Of a DNA stretch of 5,490 nt, positions 4,547-5,490 are shown one piece after another. How positions within the stretch are numbered: the stretch's first letter is position 1; each line of letters starts with the position of its first letter. This DNA is from CAG-390 sp045541375 (GTDB taxonomy: Bacteria > Bacillota > Clostridia > Oscillospirales > CAG-272). The stretch lies in NCBI GenBank assembly GCA_045541375.1, contig JAZQJB010000029.1, forward strand, positions 1 to 5,490, read 5' to 3'. The translations under genes and the position numbers were made by a program. The notes below the pieces were generated by a model. The model searched no databases, was not told where the DNA came from, and saw nothing but the letters and a program-made list of their open reading frames with translations.

Positions 4547-5490
4547 TTATTCTCTGTGCTCGCAGTAGAGGCAGCGGTATTTGCCGTCGACGCCCTTGCG
4601 GAAGAGGTGGGGGAGCTCCTGCTCGGTGGTTACGATGCAGCCGGGGTTGTCGCAAACAAGGTCGGTGCGGTATTCGCCGTCCTCTGCGGGAGCCTCACAG
4701 TCTTTTTCTGCAAGAAGCTTGAGAATGAGCGCCATTCTCATATACTTTGCGTTAAGTACCTGCTCGAAATAGCACGCGCGGGGGTCCTTATCGACTGCAG
4801 TGGAAATCTCGTTGACTCTGGGCAGCGGGTGGAGGATGATGAGATCACTCTTTGCGTTCTCGAGCTTTGCCATATCGAGGATGTAGCTGTCCTTGAGGCG
4901 GAGATATTCCTCCTCGCTTGCGAAACGCTCGTGCTGGATGCGGGTCATATAGAGCACGTCGAGCTCGGGCATGACCTCGGTCATCGACTCGGTCTCGTAG
5001 TATTCCATGCCGTTTGCCTTGATGGTCTCGTTCTTTACGTACTCGGGGAGCTTCAATTCCTTCGGGGAGATGAGCACGATCTTGATGCCGGTGTAGCGCG
5101 AAAGCGCCTGAATGAGCGAATGAACCGTTCTGCCGTACTTGAGGTCGCCGCAGAAGCCGACGGTGAGGCCGTCGAACTTATGCTTATGTCTGCGGATTGT
5201 GCAGAGGTCGGCAAGAGTCTGGGTGGGGTGGCTGTGCGAGCCGTCGCCCGCGTTGATTACGGGGATCGAAGCATTCTTCGAAGCAACGTAAGCCGAGCCC
5301 GCGAGGGGATGGCGCATTGCGATGATGTCGGCATAGCAAGAAACGACGCGAGCTGTGTCGGCTACGCTTTCGCCCTTCGAAGAGGACGAGTTTCCGCCCG
5401 CCTCGAAACCGAGAACACTTCCGCCGAGCTCGAGCATTGCCGCCTCGAAAGAAAGGCGGGTTCTGGTCGAGGGCTCGAAGAAGAAGTCGG
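4547..5490 (-). CDS. pyrB: Aspartate carbamoyltransferase catalytic chain with C-terminal PyrI-like zinc tail (5' end missing)
   Basis: PyrB joins carbamoyl phosphate and aspartate to make N-carbamoyl-aspartate, the committed cytosolic step of pyrimidine synthesis. The window holds 313 residues; about 45 N-terminal residues lie beyond base 5490, and the ATG at 5437 is internal. Visible active-site elements, numbered from the first visible residue, are FFEPSTRTR (S7-R11, carbamoyl phosphate loop), SKGE (K38, the 80s-loop lysine of the neighbouring subunit), MRHP, HPTQ, DLKYGRTVHS, TRIQHER (aspartate site) and HPLPRVNEI. These match the Escherichia coli/archaeal class that pairs with a regulatory chain, with one residue fewer in the 80s loop. 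The catalytic fold ends near LILKLLAEK (about 262). The remaining 51 residues carry C279-x4-C284 and C306-x2-C309, resembling the PyrI zinc domain. An intrinsic terminator follows the stop. The promoter lies outside the window. Confidence 0.95.
   Translation of the reverse strand, partial: DFFFEPSTRTRLSFEAAMLELGGSVLGFEAGGNSSSSKGESVADTARVVSCYADIIAMRHPLAGSAYVASKNASIPVINAGDGSHSHPTQTLADLCTIRRHKHKFDGLTVGFCGDLKYGRTVHSLIQALSRYTGIKIVLISPKELKLPEYVKNETIKANGMEYYETESMTEVMPELDVLYMTRIQHERFASEEEYLRLKDSYILDMAKLENAKSDLIILHPLPRVNEISTAVDKDPRACYFEQVLNAKYMRMALILKLLAEKDCEAPAEDGEYRTDLVCDNPGCIVTTEQELPHLFRKGVDGKYRCLYCEHRE
4550..4702 (-). other. PyrI-like zinc-binding tail fused to PyrB
   Basis: Visible residues 263-313 form a short acidic linker (DCEAPAEDGEY) followed by LVCDNPGCI, about 20 residues, then RCLYCEHRE at the C-terminus. 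The spacing C-x4-C-x21-C-x2-C closely follows the zinc site of E. coli PyrI (C109, C114, C138, C141; C-x4-C-x23-C-x2-C), including the flanking 'LVC-x-N-x-x-CI' and 'C-x-YCE' context. In PyrI this domain docks on the catalytic chain. No sequence corresponding to the roughly 100-residue nucleotide-binding domain of PyrI lies between the catalytic fold and this tail. Confidence 0.85.

Noticed and set aside
3595..4722. Open frame of about 375 codons on the plus strand.
   Set aside because: It runs across the surface protein gene, its promoter, the pyrB terminator and the end of pyrB, so it cannot be a genuine gene alongside them.
1..5490. Searched for tRNA or rRNA genes, CRISPR arrays, insertion sequences, attachment sites and replication origins.
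   Set aside because: None seen: the window is almost fully covered by five genes, and the remaining gaps hold only the promoters, terminators and ribosome binding sites listed.

Overview
The window comes from a low-complexity-free bacterial chromosome region with a standard genetic code, strong Shine-Dalgarno sites and near-consensus sigma-70/sigma-A promoters. An LPxTG-type sortase signal, a cohesin-like domain, Cys-rich wall-protein modules and a CUT1 sugar transporter together suggest a Gram-positive Clostridia member, probably a gut or rumen relative of the Oscillospiraceae. This assignment is inferred from protein style and no marker gene is present. All five genes lie on the minus strand, so transcription runs from high to low coordinates, and every gene is tightly packed. 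No stretch over 300 bases lacks a gene; the largest gap is the 130 bases at 4417-4546.

Region by region in the direction of transcription: (1) 5490-4547 is a 5'-truncated pyrB, the catalytic chain of aspartate carbamoyltransferase (pyrimidine synthesis). It carries a short C-terminal extension with a four-cysteine zinc site like that of the regulatory chain PyrI, but without PyrI's nucleotide-binding domain. It ends in an intrinsic terminator (4505-4541). (2) A promoter with both hexamers at consensus (4453-4481) drives a single gene, 4416-2758. Its product is a 552-residue sortase-anchored surface protein: signal peptide, cohesin-like domain, about seven CxxC modules, nine 7-residue Glu/Thr-Thr repeats, then an LPPTG sorting signal. 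It ends in a strong intrinsic terminator (2711-2752). (3) A second promoter with an extended -10 (2665-2693) drives a three-gene CUT1 carbohydrate ABC transporter operon: permease 1 (UgpA/MalF-like, TTG start at 2633), permease 2 (UgpE/MalG-like, 1727-882) and a lipoprotein solute-binding protein (from 885, running off the window at base 1). The last two genes overlap by ATGA.

The transporter genes work together: the lipoprotein captures a sugar or oligosaccharide and the two permeases form the channel. No ATPase gene is visible, so one encoded elsewhere would have to power it, unless it lies just beyond base 1. The surface protein may display or bind a partner at the cell wall, but its ligand cannot be read from sequence. 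pyrB is unrelated to the other two units and is separated from them by a terminator. The most noteworthy observations are the PyrB-zinc-tail fusion and the domain architecture of the wall protein.
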